A stretch of DNA of 64,000 nucleotides from Pleionea litopenaei (GTDB lineage: Bacteria > Pseudomonadota > Gammaproteobacteria > Enterobacterales > Kangiellaceae). Below are positions 26,509 to 35,506 of this stretch, piece after piece. Every line of letters starts with the position of its first letter. Position 1 is the first letter of the stretch. A model generated the notes under the pieces. The model ran no database searches. It saw only the letters and a program-made list of their open reading frames with translations, and was not told where the DNA came from. The stretch spans positions 4,002,001 through 4,066,000 of the forward strand of contig NZ_CP133548.1 of NCBI RefSeq assembly GCF_031198435.1, read 5' to 3'. Position numbers and translations under genes: made by a program.

Positions 26509-27885
26509 TCAAACTAATACGCCTAGATCTCGACAAATAGATTCGGCAGCTTGACGTCCTTCTGCGATGGCGGTAACGACAAGATCAGCTCCGCGAACCA
26601 TATCACCGCCGGCGTAAATATTCTTATCTTGCGTGCGATACCCTTGATGCTCACTTGTTTCGACTAACTGCCACTGGTTAAAGGTGACGTTTGATGTCTT
26701 TAACCATTCTGGTTGTTCACCACGAAAACCGTAGGCGACAATGACTGCATCGCACTCAAGAGTGGCTTTGGAATTATCGGCGGTGTTATGACAGTGAAGT
26801 CCGGTTAATGCGCCACTTTCATCACGCAGACATGACTCCGCTTGGTGATGCCAAACAAACTCAACACCTTCTTCTGTGGCATGCTTGAACTCTTTTCTCG
26901 AACCCGGCATCGCCTCTTGATCTTTTCGGTAAACGCATCTTACACGTTTTGCGCCTTGTCGAATGGCCGTGCGAACACAGTCCATGGCGGTATCTCCACC
27001 TCCTAGCACAATAACGTCTTGATCTTTAAAGTCGATGTAGTTAGCCGTTTCGACCGGGTAATCGTGCAAGTGGCAAGTATTGGCAATTAAATAGTCGAGG
27101 GCTTTATGCACGCCTTGGTCGACACCTTCACCTAAATTGGCAGCGACGGTTTTGTAAGTGCCAAGACCCAGAAAAACTTTGTCATAATCTTGATTAAGTG
27201 TTTCAAACGAAAGATCACGACCAATCTCAACACCAAGTTTAAACTCAATACCCATGCTCTCAAAAATCTCTCGACGTTTAGTCATGACCTGTTTTTCTAA
27301 TTTAAATTCCGGAATACCAAACGTCAGCAGTCCGCCAATTTCGGGGTAACGATCAAACACCGTGACTTGCACGCCGTTTCTAATTAGTACATCGGCACAT
27401 GCGAGTCCTGCTGGCCCGGCACCAACCACGGCAACTTTGTAAGGTTGTGGTTTGGCTTTACTGACGTCAGGACGCCAACCTTGAGCAAAGGCATTGTCGG
27501 TAATAAATTTCTCCACCTGACCAATCGTTACCGCGCCAAAGTCATTGTTTAATGTACAGGCCTGTTCACACAACCGATCTTGCGGACACACTCGACCACA
27601 CACTTCGGGTAAGCTATTCGTTTGATGGGAAAGTTCGGCGGCTTCGATGTATTTGCCTTCGGCGGCGAGCGATAACCAATCAGGAATGTAATTGTGCACC
27701 GGGCATTTCCATTGGCAATATGGGTTTCCACAGGCAATGCAGCGCGAAGATTGTTCTTTTATGCCTGGTTGTTTAAATGAGCGATAAATTTCTGCAAACT
27801 CATGCTTTCGAACCTCAATAACTTGTTTCTCTGGTTCTTCACGTTGTAAATCGACAAACTCAAATAAAGGACGATGTTCACCCAT
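26509..27885 (-). CDS. gltD: Glutamate synthase (NADPH) small subunit
   Basis: Supplies electrons from NADPH to GltB for glutamate synthesis from glutamine and 2-oxoglutarate. The 458 residues include N-terminal iron-sulfur cysteine clusters (CIACGNPYCQWKCP and CGRVCPQDRLCEQAC), an FAD-binding motif VAVVGAGPAGLACAD near residue 152, an NADPH-binding motif VIVLGGGDTAMDC near 293, and the GGDMVRGADLVVTAIAEGR FAD-contact motif near the C-terminus. AGGAG precedes the ATG. It follows gltB by 36 bp in the same operon. Confidence 0.97.
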   Translation of the reverse strand: MGEHRPLFEFVDLQREEPEKQVIEVRKHEFAEIYRSFKQPGIKEQSSRCIACGNPYCQWKCPVHNYIPDWLSLAAEGKYIEAAELSHQTNSLPEVCGRVCPQDRLCEQACTLNNDFGAVTIGQVEKFITDNAFAQGWRPDVSKAKPQPYKVAVVGAGPAGLACADVLIRNGVQVTVFDRYPEIGGLLTFGIPEFKLEKQVMTKRREIFESMGIEFKLGVEIGRDLSFETLNQDYDKVFLGLGTYKTVAANLGEGVDQGVHKALDYLIANTCHLHDYPVETANYIDFKDQDVIVLGGGDTAMDCVRTAIRQGAKRVRCVYRKDQEAMPGSRKEFKHATEEGVEFVWHHQAESCLRDESGALTGLHCHNTADNSKATLECDAVIVAYGFRGEQPEWLKTSNVTFNQWQLVETSEHQGYRTQDKNIYAGGDMVRGADLVVTAIAEGRQAAESICRDLGVLV

Positions 27886-27921
27886 AATGTTTGCTCCTAT
27901 GATTAGTCTGATGAGCCACGT

Positions 27922-30900
27922 TTAACCTGCCTTAACCAAAGATATTAATTTGGCTTTGGGTCGCGGTTCTTTCGCCACAACTTTTACTTTCGGAGAAACA
28001 TATTTAAAGGCTCCTAAGTAATGCTCAAAGCTTTCGAGAATTTGTTGTGCCCACTCACTTTGAGTGTACTGTGCATGTTGTTCGATAAGTTCGCGTAATC
28101 TTTGCACGGTATTTGGATTGTTAACCTCTGAGAGGCGTTCAATGCTGACAAATTCTTGGTTGCAATACTCATGAAATAAATTTGATTGGTCGAGAATAAA
28201 AGCTTCACCACCGGTCATGCCTGCTGCGAAATTCCAACCAACATTGCCAAGCACGACCACACATCCACCGGTCATGTATTCACACCCATGAGCGCCGAGA
28301 CCTTCGACCACCGCACTCGCGCCGGAATTTCTCACAGCGAAGCGCTCGCCCGCACGTCCCGCGGCGAAGAGTTCTCCGCCGGTTGCACCGTACAAACAGG
28401 TGTTACCGATAATGCTGTTGCGACGTGAAACTAACGACGAAACACGTGCAGGACGCAAAACAATACGACCGCCAGACATGCCTTTGCCGACATAGTCGTT
28501 GGCGTCACCTTCGACCGTTAGTTGCATGCCTGGTGAATTCCAAACGCCAAAGCTTTGTCCGGCCGTCCCTGAAAAATTCAGTTGAACAGGATGCTCAGTA
28601 ACTCCTTGAGCGCCGTAAGTTTCGGCGATAAAGCCACTGAGTCGAGCGCCAATGGAACGTTGGTAATTTTTAATCCGATAACTGAGCGCAATGGCTTGTT
28701 GTGACTCGACCGCTAACTTGGCATCAGCCAAAATTTGCTCATTCAATAAACCTTTATCAAACGATGGGTTTGATTGTTCGACGCAGTAGTTGGGAAATTG
28801 ATTGACCACAGAAGCACTGCTTAATATGGCATCAAGATTAATTTGCTTATGTTTATCAATGCTGCTTTCTATGCGCTTTAATAAATGCGTTTGACCGATA
28901 ATGTCTTCGAGTTTACTAATGCCTAAATAAGCGAGCCATTGGCGAACTTCTTGTGCAATAAATTGAAAATAGTTTTCAACTTTTTCGGGTAAACCATGAA
29001 AGTATTTTTGTCGCAATTGTTCGTCTTGAGTCGCGACACCGGTTGCACAATTATTTAAATGGCAAATGCGTAGATATTTGCAACCCAAAGCGACCATTGG
29101 TCCTGTGCCAAAACCAAAACTCTCGGCACCTAAAATAGCCCCTTTAATAACATCCAATCCCGTTTTAAGGCCGCCATCAACTTGTACCGTTACTTTATGA
29201 CGGAGCCCATTTTCAACTAACGCTTGTTGCACTTCTGCGAGACCGAGTTCCCACGGAGAACCGGCGTATTTAATTGAGCTGAGAGGGCTGGCACCAGTGC
29301 CTCCATCATAGCCAGAAATGGTGATCATGTCGGCGTAAGCTTTGGCAACACCCGCTGCGATAGTGCCAACGCCGGGTTCAGCGACGAGTTTCACCGACAC
29401 TCTTGCCGTTGGGTTAACTTGTTTGAGATCAAAAATTAACTGTGCAAGATCTTCAATGGAGTAAATATCATGATGCGGCGGCGGCGAAATAAGTGTGACG
29501 CCGGGTACTGAGTGGCGTAACTGAGCAATTAACGCAGTGACTTTGTGACCGGGAAGTTGACCGCCTTCTCCTGGTTTGGCTCCTTGGGCAACTTTAATTT
29601 GCAGAACCTTAGCATTCACTAGGTAGTGCGCAGTAACACCAAATCGTCCGGAGGCTATTTGCTTGATGTTGGAATTTTTAAGCGTGCCGAAACGAGCCGC
29701 ATCTTCACCACCTTCACCTGAGTTCGAATTACCTCCCAGTCGGTTCATTGCGATCGCTAATGACTCATGCGCCTCTGGAGAAAGCGCACCAATTGACATG
29801 GCCGCACTATCGAAGCGAGTAAATATGGATGCTGACGATTCTACTTGCTCTAGCGCTAACGGATTCTTTGAGGGTGCCAATCTAAGTAAGTCTCTGAGTG
29901 CTAAAGGCGAGCGTTGATTCACGGTATCGGCAAATTGTTGATAGTCGTCGTATTGTCCTGTGGTGACCGCGGTTTGTAGTTGTTGAACAACATCGGGGTT
30001 ATAAGCATGTAACTCGCCATTGAATTGGTATTTCAAAAGTCCACCTTGAGGGAGCGGCTGCTGCTGTTGTTTTGCTCGTTGATGTTGCTCTCGAGCGTGT
30101 TGTTCTAGCCATTCAAAATTAACACCTTCGATACGCGACGCCATGCCAGGAAAACAGCGACGAATGACTTCTGAGTGAAGACCTAACCCTTCAAACAACT
30201 GGGCTCCGCGATAGCTGGCCATTGTCGAAATACCCATTTTTGAAAGGATTTTTCGTAATCCATACTCAATGCCTTGTCGGTAATTTAATATGGCCTCGGA
30301 GAGTGCGGCGGCCGTTTGATCTTCAATTAACGCCGCGATGCTTTGATAGGCCAAATACGGATAAACCGCGGTCGCGCCTAATCCGCACAACACCGCAAAA
30401 TGATGTGGGTCGCGAACATACCCACTGCACACAATAATGTTGCAGTCACAACGCAAGCCTTGTTCAATCATGGCATTGTGAATAGCGCCCGTTGCTAATG
30501 CGGCATGAATAGGCACTTCTTCGGCGTTGAGTTCACGATCGGATAAACACAGTAGCACCACACCGTCTCGAACGACCGATAAAGCCTCTTCAACCATTCT
30601 TTCCATCGCCTCTGCGAGTGTTTCATTAGGTTGTAAGGCTAAGCGAACCGTGTAATGACGATAGTGTTTTCCTTTTAACTGGGCGAGTTGTTGGTATTCG
30701 CTATGCGTGAGCACCGGCGACTCAAGAACCACACGATAAGCATGTCCGGTGGTTTCTTGGAATACATTGTATTCAACACCGATACAGGTTTCTAAGCTCA
30801 TACTGGCTTTTTCTCGCAAGGAGTCGATGGGAGGGTTAGTCACCTGCGCAAATTGTTGTCGAAAATAATCAAATAGATTTCTTGGTTGAGCCGACAACAC

Positions 30901-32379
30901 TGCGACGGGAGTGTCATCACCCATGGAGCCAGTGGCTTCAACGCCTTGGTTAGCTAATGGCAATAAAATGCTGCGTTTTTCTTCTTCAGAAATGGTGAAG
31001 CGCTTTTGTTGCTCAAGCAATTGCTCAGACGAAATTGGATCGATGGTCTCTTGCGAATAACGAGACAAAGTTAAGTGATTTTCTTCTAACCATTCACGAT
31101 AAGGATGGCGCGTTTTTAACTCATCATCAATTTCTCTACTTTTCCAAATTTTGCCCATCGCAGTATCTACCGCCAGTAGTTCACCTGGACCCACTCGACC
31201 TTTTTCAAGGACATCCGCTTCATCGTAATCCCAGACGCCTACTTCAGAAGCGAGGGTGATTAGGTTGTCTTTGGTAATGACATAACGAGCCGGACGCAAT
31301 CCATTTCGATCAAGCGTGCAGGCGACGTGTTGTCCATTGGTCATCACAATGCCCGCTGGGCCATCCCAAGGCTCGATATGCATTGAGTTGAATTCATAAA
31401 ATGCGCGAAGATCAGGATCCATACCGGGCAAATTTTGCCATGCAGGTGGAATTAACAGTCGTAACGCTCGAAAGATATCCATACCCCCAGCAAGAAACAC
31501 TTCAAGCATATTGTCGAGAGACGAGGAGTCGGAACCGGTTTGATTGACCAAGGGTTCAATTTCTTTTAGATCGGGTAATAACGGCGTGACAAACTTACTG
31601 GTTCGAGCCTTCGACCAGTTTCGATTACCGGTGATGGTGTTGATTTCGCCATTGTGGGCAAGAAAGCGAAACGGTTGCGCGTACTTCCATTGAGGAAGCG
31701 TATTGGTCGAAAAACGCTGGTGGAATAAACAAATGGCACTGGTGAAATCTGACGCTTGTAAGTCAGGATAAAATTGCGCGAGATGTCGCGGCATGACCAA
31801 TGCTTTATACACCATAACCATGCACGACAAAGAGGATACGTAATAATCTGGGCAGTTTATTTCGCGAAGTAATCGCCAAGCAGCCCGTCGTCGAGCAATG
31901 AACAGTCGGCGCTCCATATCGTGCTTGCTCCAGCCAGGCATTCCTTGAACGAAAATTTGTTCAATCTGGGGCAGTGAGTTGAGAGCGACTTCACCGCAAA
32001 TGGAGGTGTCTTTGGGGACTTTACGCCATCCAATGACCGACAAGGTTTCTCGTCGAATCTCTTGTTCTAGAACTTCTCGACAGGTTGCCGCTAAGCTTTC
32101 ATTTTGACTCAGAAACACCATACCCACGGCAAAGTCTTTGCCGAGTTTAAAGCCCTCATCAGCGGCTACTCGGCGTAAAAAAGCTTCTGGCTTTTGAATC
32201 AGTAAGCCGCAACCATCACCAGATAAACCATCACTAGCAACTGCCCCTCGGTGGGTCATTCGATTGAGCGCCTGCAACGATGTCTCAACGAGTTGATGAC
32301 TTGCTTCACCTTCAATGTGAGCAATCATTCCAAAGCCGCAGTTATCTTTTGCCTGACTGTGATGGTACAGAGAACTCAT
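27922..32379 (-). CDS. gltB: Glutamate synthase (NADPH) large subunit
   Basis: The 1485-residue catalytic subunit. It starts with a 13-residue propeptide ending before the nucleophile Cys (DN-CGFGMIAH), which becomes the N-terminus of the class II glutaminase domain. Then come the central domain, the FMN-binding synthase domain with GEGGEDAARFG, AQGAKPGEGGQLPG and SGYDGGTGASPLSS, a 3Fe-4S cysteine region (CKYLRICHLNNCATGVAT), and the C-terminal glutamate synthase beta-helix (GGGRIVLRP-like GMSGGRIVLRP, GATGGELFAAG). The ATG lies 8 bases after AAGG. A two-codon frame ATGGCATGA overlaps the start, as noted in the findings. A long, structured leader precedes it. Confidence 0.97.
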   Translation of the reverse strand: MSSLYHHSQAKDNCGFGMIAHIEGEASHQLVETSLQALNRMTHRGAVASDGLSGDGCGLLIQKPEAFLRRVAADEGFKLGKDFAVGMVFLSQNESLAATCREVLEQEIRRETLSVIGWRKVPKDTSICGEVALNSLPQIEQIFVQGMPGWSKHDMERRLFIARRRAAWRLLREINCPDYYVSSLSCMVMVYKALVMPRHLAQFYPDLQASDFTSAICLFHQRFSTNTLPQWKYAQPFRFLAHNGEINTITGNRNWSKARTSKFVTPLLPDLKEIEPLVNQTGSDSSSLDNMLEVFLAGGMDIFRALRLLIPPAWQNLPGMDPDLRAFYEFNSMHIEPWDGPAGIVMTNGQHVACTLDRNGLRPARYVITKDNLITLASEVGVWDYDEADVLEKGRVGPGELLAVDTAMGKIWKSREIDDELKTRHPYREWLEENHLTLSRYSQETIDPISSEQLLEQQKRFTISEEEKRSILLPLANQGVEATGSMGDDTPVAVLSAQPRNLFDYFRQQFAQVTNPPIDSLREKASMSLETCIGVEYNVFQETTGHAYRVVLESPVLTHSEYQQLAQLKGKHYRHYTVRLALQPNETLAEAMERMVEEALSVVRDGVVLLCLSDRELNAEEVPIHAALATGAIHNAMIEQGLRCDCNIIVCSGYVRDPHHFAVLCGLGATAVYPYLAYQSIAALIEDQTAAALSEAILNYRQGIEYGLRKILSKMGISTMASYRGAQLFEGLGLHSEVIRRCFPGMASRIEGVNFEWLEQHAREQHQRAKQQQQPLPQGGLLKYQFNGELHAYNPDVVQQLQTAVTTGQYDDYQQFADTVNQRSPLALRDLLRLAPSKNPLALEQVESSASIFTRFDSAAMSIGALSPEAHESLAIAMNRLGGNSNSGEGGEDAARFGTLKNSNIKQIASGRFGVTAHYLVNAKVLQIKVAQGAKPGEGGQLPGHKVTALIAQLRHSVPGVTLISPPPHHDIYSIEDLAQLIFDLKQVNPTARVSVKLVAEPGVGTIAAGVAKAYADMITISGYDGGTGASPLSSIKYAGSPWELGLAEVQQALVENGLRHKVTVQVDGGLKTGLDVIKGAILGAESFGFGTGPMVALGCKYLRICHLNNCATGVATQDEQLRQKYFHGLPEKVENYFQFIAQEVRQWLAYLGISKLEDIIGQTHLLKRIESSIDKHKQINLDAILSSASVVNQFPNYCVEQSNPSFDKGLLNEQILADAKLAVESQQAIALSYRIKNYQRSIGARLSGFIAETYGAQGVTEHPVQLNFSGTAGQSFGVWNSPGMQLTVEGDANDYVGKGMSGGRIVLRPARVSSLVSRRNSIIGNTCLYGATGGELFAAGRAGERFAVRNSGASAVVEGLGAHGCEYMTGGCVVVLGNVGWNFAAGMTGGEAFILDQSNLFHEYCNQEFVSIERLSEVNNPNTVQRLRELIEQHAQYTQSEWAQQILESFEHYLGAFKYVSPKVKVVAKEPRPKAKLISLVKAG

Positions 32380-32472
32380 GCCATGGTCCTTATATGTTTT
32401 GGCACAGGCGATAAGGAATGAAAACTCGATTCCAAAGGACTGTGCTTTGGTTATACAACCCAGTATTTGCCC

Positions 32473-32512
32473 GGTACCCGTCCCTAGAATTTAGAGGGAG
32501 TTACTCCGTACC
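32473..32512 (-). promoter_or_regulatory. Nested stem in the gltB leader
   Basis: An outer stem GGTAC (32473-32477) / GTACC (32508-32512) encloses TCCCT / AGGGA (32481-32485, 32495-32499). An alternative small hairpin GGAG-TTA-CTCC (32497-32507) uses some of the same bases. It lies about 95 nt upstream of the gltB start. No T-run follows, so it is not a simple terminator. Confidence 0.4.
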
Positions 32513-32572
32513 ATTGTTTCTTGTTTTTGATGGGATGGTTACAGAGAGCGTCCGGCATAGCTGCTTAAATGT

Positions 32573-32627
32573 TGCCGAAAGTGCGGGCTCGGTCCTATCG
32601 TTTTTGGAGCACTGTGTTGTTTCGGCA
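32573..32627 (-). promoter_or_regulatory. Second structured element in the gltB leader
   Basis: TGCCGAAA (32573-32580) pairs perfectly with TTTCGGCA (32620-32627), and GTGC / GCAC pair inside it. The element lies roughly 195-250 nt upstream of gltB on the minus strand. It may be a cis-acting RNA element or an unrelated small RNA. I do not recognise a known family. Confidence 0.35.
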
Positions 32628-33079
32628 TCCGATTTAGTGTTCGGAGCCTTCGTTATTTATTATTCGTTATTCGATTATTTTTCTTATGCTGCATGGCAGC
32701 AGTTGTTCAGTCTATAACGAATATTTAAGCAATGTCTAGTGCTTGTTGTGTAATAAAATTACATAAAATAAATGATTTTGGAAATAACTTTTACGATTTA
32801 ACCGTCTTTGCTTTACTTGGCAAATAAAGGCGAGGAGGTTATCTTTTTGTTTTTATTGGTTATTGTTTTGTTTTCGTTGATAGGCGGAGTTTAGCAGCTT
32901 TTTAGGAAGTTTTTTGTAATTATATTTCAAAAATAGATTTTTTATGCGCTTTATGCCTTTTAATTATTCATGTGTCTAAAATGCCTGTAACTCTAAACTT
33001 ACCCTATGTCTTGGCCGATAACGCTAGTAAATGTATGAACTGCATCTAATCATCAGCGAATGAGTAGAAGAGGCGCCCG

Positions 33080-34138
33080 ATGGACTATATTCGAAACAAA
33101 CTCATGCGAAGTAGCAAGCGCGGTAAGGTTAATTGGCACTGCGTGAACCTTTTGGTGCTGGCGCTCGTTTCTTTCAGTGCTTATGCCAGTAAAGTTGTAC
33201 AACTGCCCTATTTAAAGGGTAGTGAAACTCGACAATATGCGTATGTGCTGTGGCAAACCAATCCCGGTGCCGCAACGAGCATTCAATTATTGCCCACGGT
33301 CAATGCGACGGGGAGAACCGAATATGCGTCGAGCCAGTACTCGGGATTGGCCAAGCATAGTGAAGTTCGAAACCTGCCATCAGCATTGCATAATGCGGTG
33401 GCGCATTTGGTGAGTCATGCTGGGTTTCAGGTTTCTCAAAAAGAAGCCCCTTGGAAACTCCAATTTGTGCTTTATGATTACCAAACTCTGTACGCTTTGG
33501 ACGATCGCGATCATGCGGCTAGTTTGGGTCTTGGTCAACTTGACCGGGTTTGGAGTCAGTGGGCCGGTGATAATAAAGCGTCTCGAGTGAAGTTGGCCTT
33601 AGTGCTTTACGATCATCTGGGGCATCAACAGCTTACCGTACCCGTCGCCGCTAGTATGATGCCATGTGAGCGTGGAGCGACCCCGATGGTTTATGGCCCT
33701 GGGCCAGAGCAACAATTTCTTAACGGTTTTGCCACCACGACAACCGGACAAACTTTTGCCGCTGCGGTCAATCGGTCGATGGTTGAATTAGTTCAATTTT
33801 TTGCCGATCAACCCATTCGCGGCTCAGTGTTAAAAGTTGATCGTAATGAAGTTTATGTTTCGCTTGGTAAAGGCACTGTGTACCCAAAAGAAGTACTGCA
33901 GTTGCAATATCAGCAAGATGCGGCGCTGCCTCCTTACACGGTCGGTCATTTAGCGGTCGAAGAAGTCGTTGATGACATTGCGATTACGCATCCTATCGAT
34001 GTCTTTGCGGCGAATATCGTGTCTGGTGACCAGGTATCGATTTACAAAAAGTTGTCTCACCCGATCGCTTTACCGGTATCGAAAAGGGCCGTTGAATGCC
34101 AAGCGAGTGACTCCCGACAGGAGCAAACTGCTGAATAG
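33080..34138 (+). CDS. Hypothetical exported protein, FlgT/CsgG-like C-terminus
   Basis: 352 residues with a long basic N-terminus and a signal core (VNLLVLALVSFSAYA, cleavage near residue 37), so it is periplasmic or surface-associated. The middle (about 100-200) has LPSALHNAVAHLVSHAGFQV and a strand FVLYDYQTLY, compatible with a CsgG/FlgT-like alpha-beta fold. Residues ~255-290 (GSVLKVDRNEVYVSLGKGTVYPKE) resemble the beta-barrel domain of flagellar FlgT and related proteins. I cannot name it. No flagellar genes are nearby, and the LOG-family gene 65 bp downstream may be cotranscribed. Confidence 0.65.
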   Translation: MDYIRNKLMRSSKRGKVNWHCVNLLVLALVSFSAYASKVVQLPYLKGSETRQYAYVLWQTNPGAATSIQLLPTVNATGRTEYASSQYSGLAKHSEVRNLPSALHNAVAHLVSHAGFQVSQKEAPWKLQFVLYDYQTLYALDDRDHAASLGLGQLDRVWSQWAGDNKASRVKLALVLYDHLGHQQLTVPVAASMMPCERGATPMVYGPGPEQQFLNGFATTTTGQTFAAAVNRSMVELVQFFADQPIRGSVLKVDRNEVYVSLGKGTVYPKEVLQLQYQQDAALPPYTVGHLAVEEVVDDIAITHPIDVFAANIVSGDQVSIYKKLSHPIALPVSKRAVECQASDSRQEQTAE

Positions 34139-34203
34139 TTGATTGTGTTAACGTCTATGAAACTTTAAGATAACCCGTTGTAGTCAGTAGGGATACTCAA
34201 AGC

Positions 34204-35157
34204 ATGGCGAGTAAGAAAATTGTAAAGCACAACCATCTTAAGAAAGCGACGAGAATGATTCGTCCTCCCTTTAGAGCGCATTCCTCTTTACCACGCTCAA
34301 GAGATATGATCTTAGAAGCGAAGAAATGCGATGATTCGCCACAGACCTTGTCTCCATCTTATCGATTAGCATTCGATGATCCAGAATTCTTATTACAAGA
34401 TGAGCAGCGTGCCGTTCGACTATTGTTAGAGTGGCAAAAACCCGATCAAATATTAAATGCACATGAGATAAAAGCGACTTGGCCAATTTTCGGCAGTGCG
34501 AGAATTCATGACGAAGAGCAGTCACTGCAAAAGATCCAACAGCTAGAGCGAAAGCAACAACAAAATCCAAACAATGAGTTATTACAACAGCAACTGCATG
34601 CCGCTATTCAATTGCATCAGAAGTCATCGTATTACCAAGAATGTGTTCGTTTAGCGCAACAGCTATCTGATCCTGATAACACAGGCATAGATGCGACCGT
34701 TGTAACGGGTGGTGGTCCCGGCATTATGGAAGCCGCAAATAAAGGGGCTTCCTTAGCCGGAAAGAAAAGTATTGGTCTCAATATTGTCTTACCAACGGAA
34801 CAAGAGCCAAACGCCTATATCAGTCCAGAGTATTGTTTTCAGTTCCATTATTTTGCGATTCGAAAAATGCATTTTCTTGCGCGCGCAAAAGCCTTGTTCG
34901 CTTTTCCAGGAGGATTCGGCACCCTCGACGAAGTGATGGAAACCTTGACCTTGATTCAAACACGACGACTGAATTTGATGCCGATTTTTTTATTTGGCGC
35001 GGAGTTTTGGAATAAAGTGATCAACTTTGACGCTTTGGTTGAAGAGGGCGTTATTAGCGCAAGAGACAAGGAACTGTTTCAATTTGTCGAAACCGCTGAA
35101 GAAGCGATCGCGGGTGTGAATGCATTTTATCAAAAACATCCAGAGCAGACAGAGTAA
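34204..35157 (+). CDS. LOG-family nucleoside 5'-monophosphate phosphoribohydrolase-like protein
   Basis: A 317-residue cytoplasmic protein. The LOG signatures GGGPGIMEA (169-177) and PGGFGTLDE (235-243) form the nucleotide-binding and catalytic site; in the family they release the base from a nucleoside monophosphate (cytokinin activation in plants, nucleotide salvage in bacteria). An N-terminal 90-residue basic extension and a helical insert (~105-150, Gln/Leu rich) distinguish it from the ~190-residue short LOG proteins. The fold begins at TWPIFGSARI. Physiological substrate unknown. Confidence 0.88.
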   Translation: MASKKIVKHNHLKKATRMIRPPFRAHSSLPRSRDMILEAKKCDDSPQTLSPSYRLAFDDPEFLLQDEQRAVRLLLEWQKPDQILNAHEIKATWPIFGSARIHDEEQSLQKIQQLERKQQQNPNNELLQQQLHAAIQLHQKSSYYQECVRLAQQLSDPDNTGIDATVVTGGGPGIMEAANKGASLAGKKSIGLNIVLPTEQEPNAYISPEYCFQFHYFAIRKMHFLARAKALFAFPGGFGTLDEVMETLTLIQTRRLNLMPIFLFGAEFWNKVINFDALVEEGVISARDKELFQFVETAEEAIAGVNAFYQKHPEQTE

Positions 35158-35220
35158 CGATATTTCTTGCGACTTTTCCATTTCTTTTAAAGAGCCAATC
35201 GGTTGAGATAATACGGTGCT

Positions 35221-35332
35221 GCCATCCTTGGTCTCAAGGTTGTTTGGGCATCATCAAGTCGCGAATAGAGTTTGAACTTGAGATTGATAATAGCGACGGT
35301 TGGCACTCGGAACACGAAGTGCTAGGCATTGG
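35221..35332. repeat. Decayed solitary copy of the array repeat (middle A plus tail X)
   Basis: GCCATCCTTGG, then a variant of TCACAAGGCTGTTCGGGC followed by an intact ATCATCAAGTCGCGAA, then a degenerate GTTGAG..AGCGAC, and after an internal deletion GTTGGCACTCGG..CGAAG..GC. The order matches unit 1 (12550-12800). It shows the family is dispersed in the genome, not confined to the array. Confidence 0.8.
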
Positions 35333-35453
35333 GCGTTAGAAACGCTTCTAATCCCATCGAAGAGAAAAGCAAAGAGTGTACATACCGAGACATGCTAGAC
35401 GATTATAGTGAATCGATCTGAACGAAACGTTTTAAAGAGAAAATAAAGAGAAT

Positions 35454-35481
35454 AAAAAAAGGGGAAGCTAAGCTTCCCCTT
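35454..35481 (-). terminator. Rho-independent terminator of the subtilase gene
   Basis: An 11-bp palindromic stem AAGGGGAAGCT / AGCTTCCCCTT (35459-35469, 35471-35481), followed on the minus strand by seven T residues. It lies 25 bp after the subtilase stop. Confidence 0.92.
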
Positions 35482-35506
35482 AAACTAAGGTGAGTGTTAC
35501 CTAATC

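Larger units (their letters stand above)
32380..33079. other. Long divergent intergenic region with gltBD leader
   Basis: 700 bp between gltB and a divergent hypothetical gene. It contains two nested inverted-repeat structures, listed separately, within the presumed gltB leader (minus strand). An AT-rich second half is probably promoter DNA. A 99-codon plus-strand frame at 32418-32717 crosses both structures and looks non-coding. Confidence 0.55.
35158..35506. other. Intergenic region with repeat fossil and terminator
   Basis: About 350 bp between convergent genes. It contains a decayed copy of the 12.4-15.5 kb repeat family and the terminator of the subtilase gene, both listed separately. 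Nothing else is recognised. Confidence 0.7.

Noticed and set aside
32418-32717. 99-codon plus-strand frame upstream of gltB
   Set aside because: No ribosome site, crosses both leader stems, and the product is unlike known proteins.
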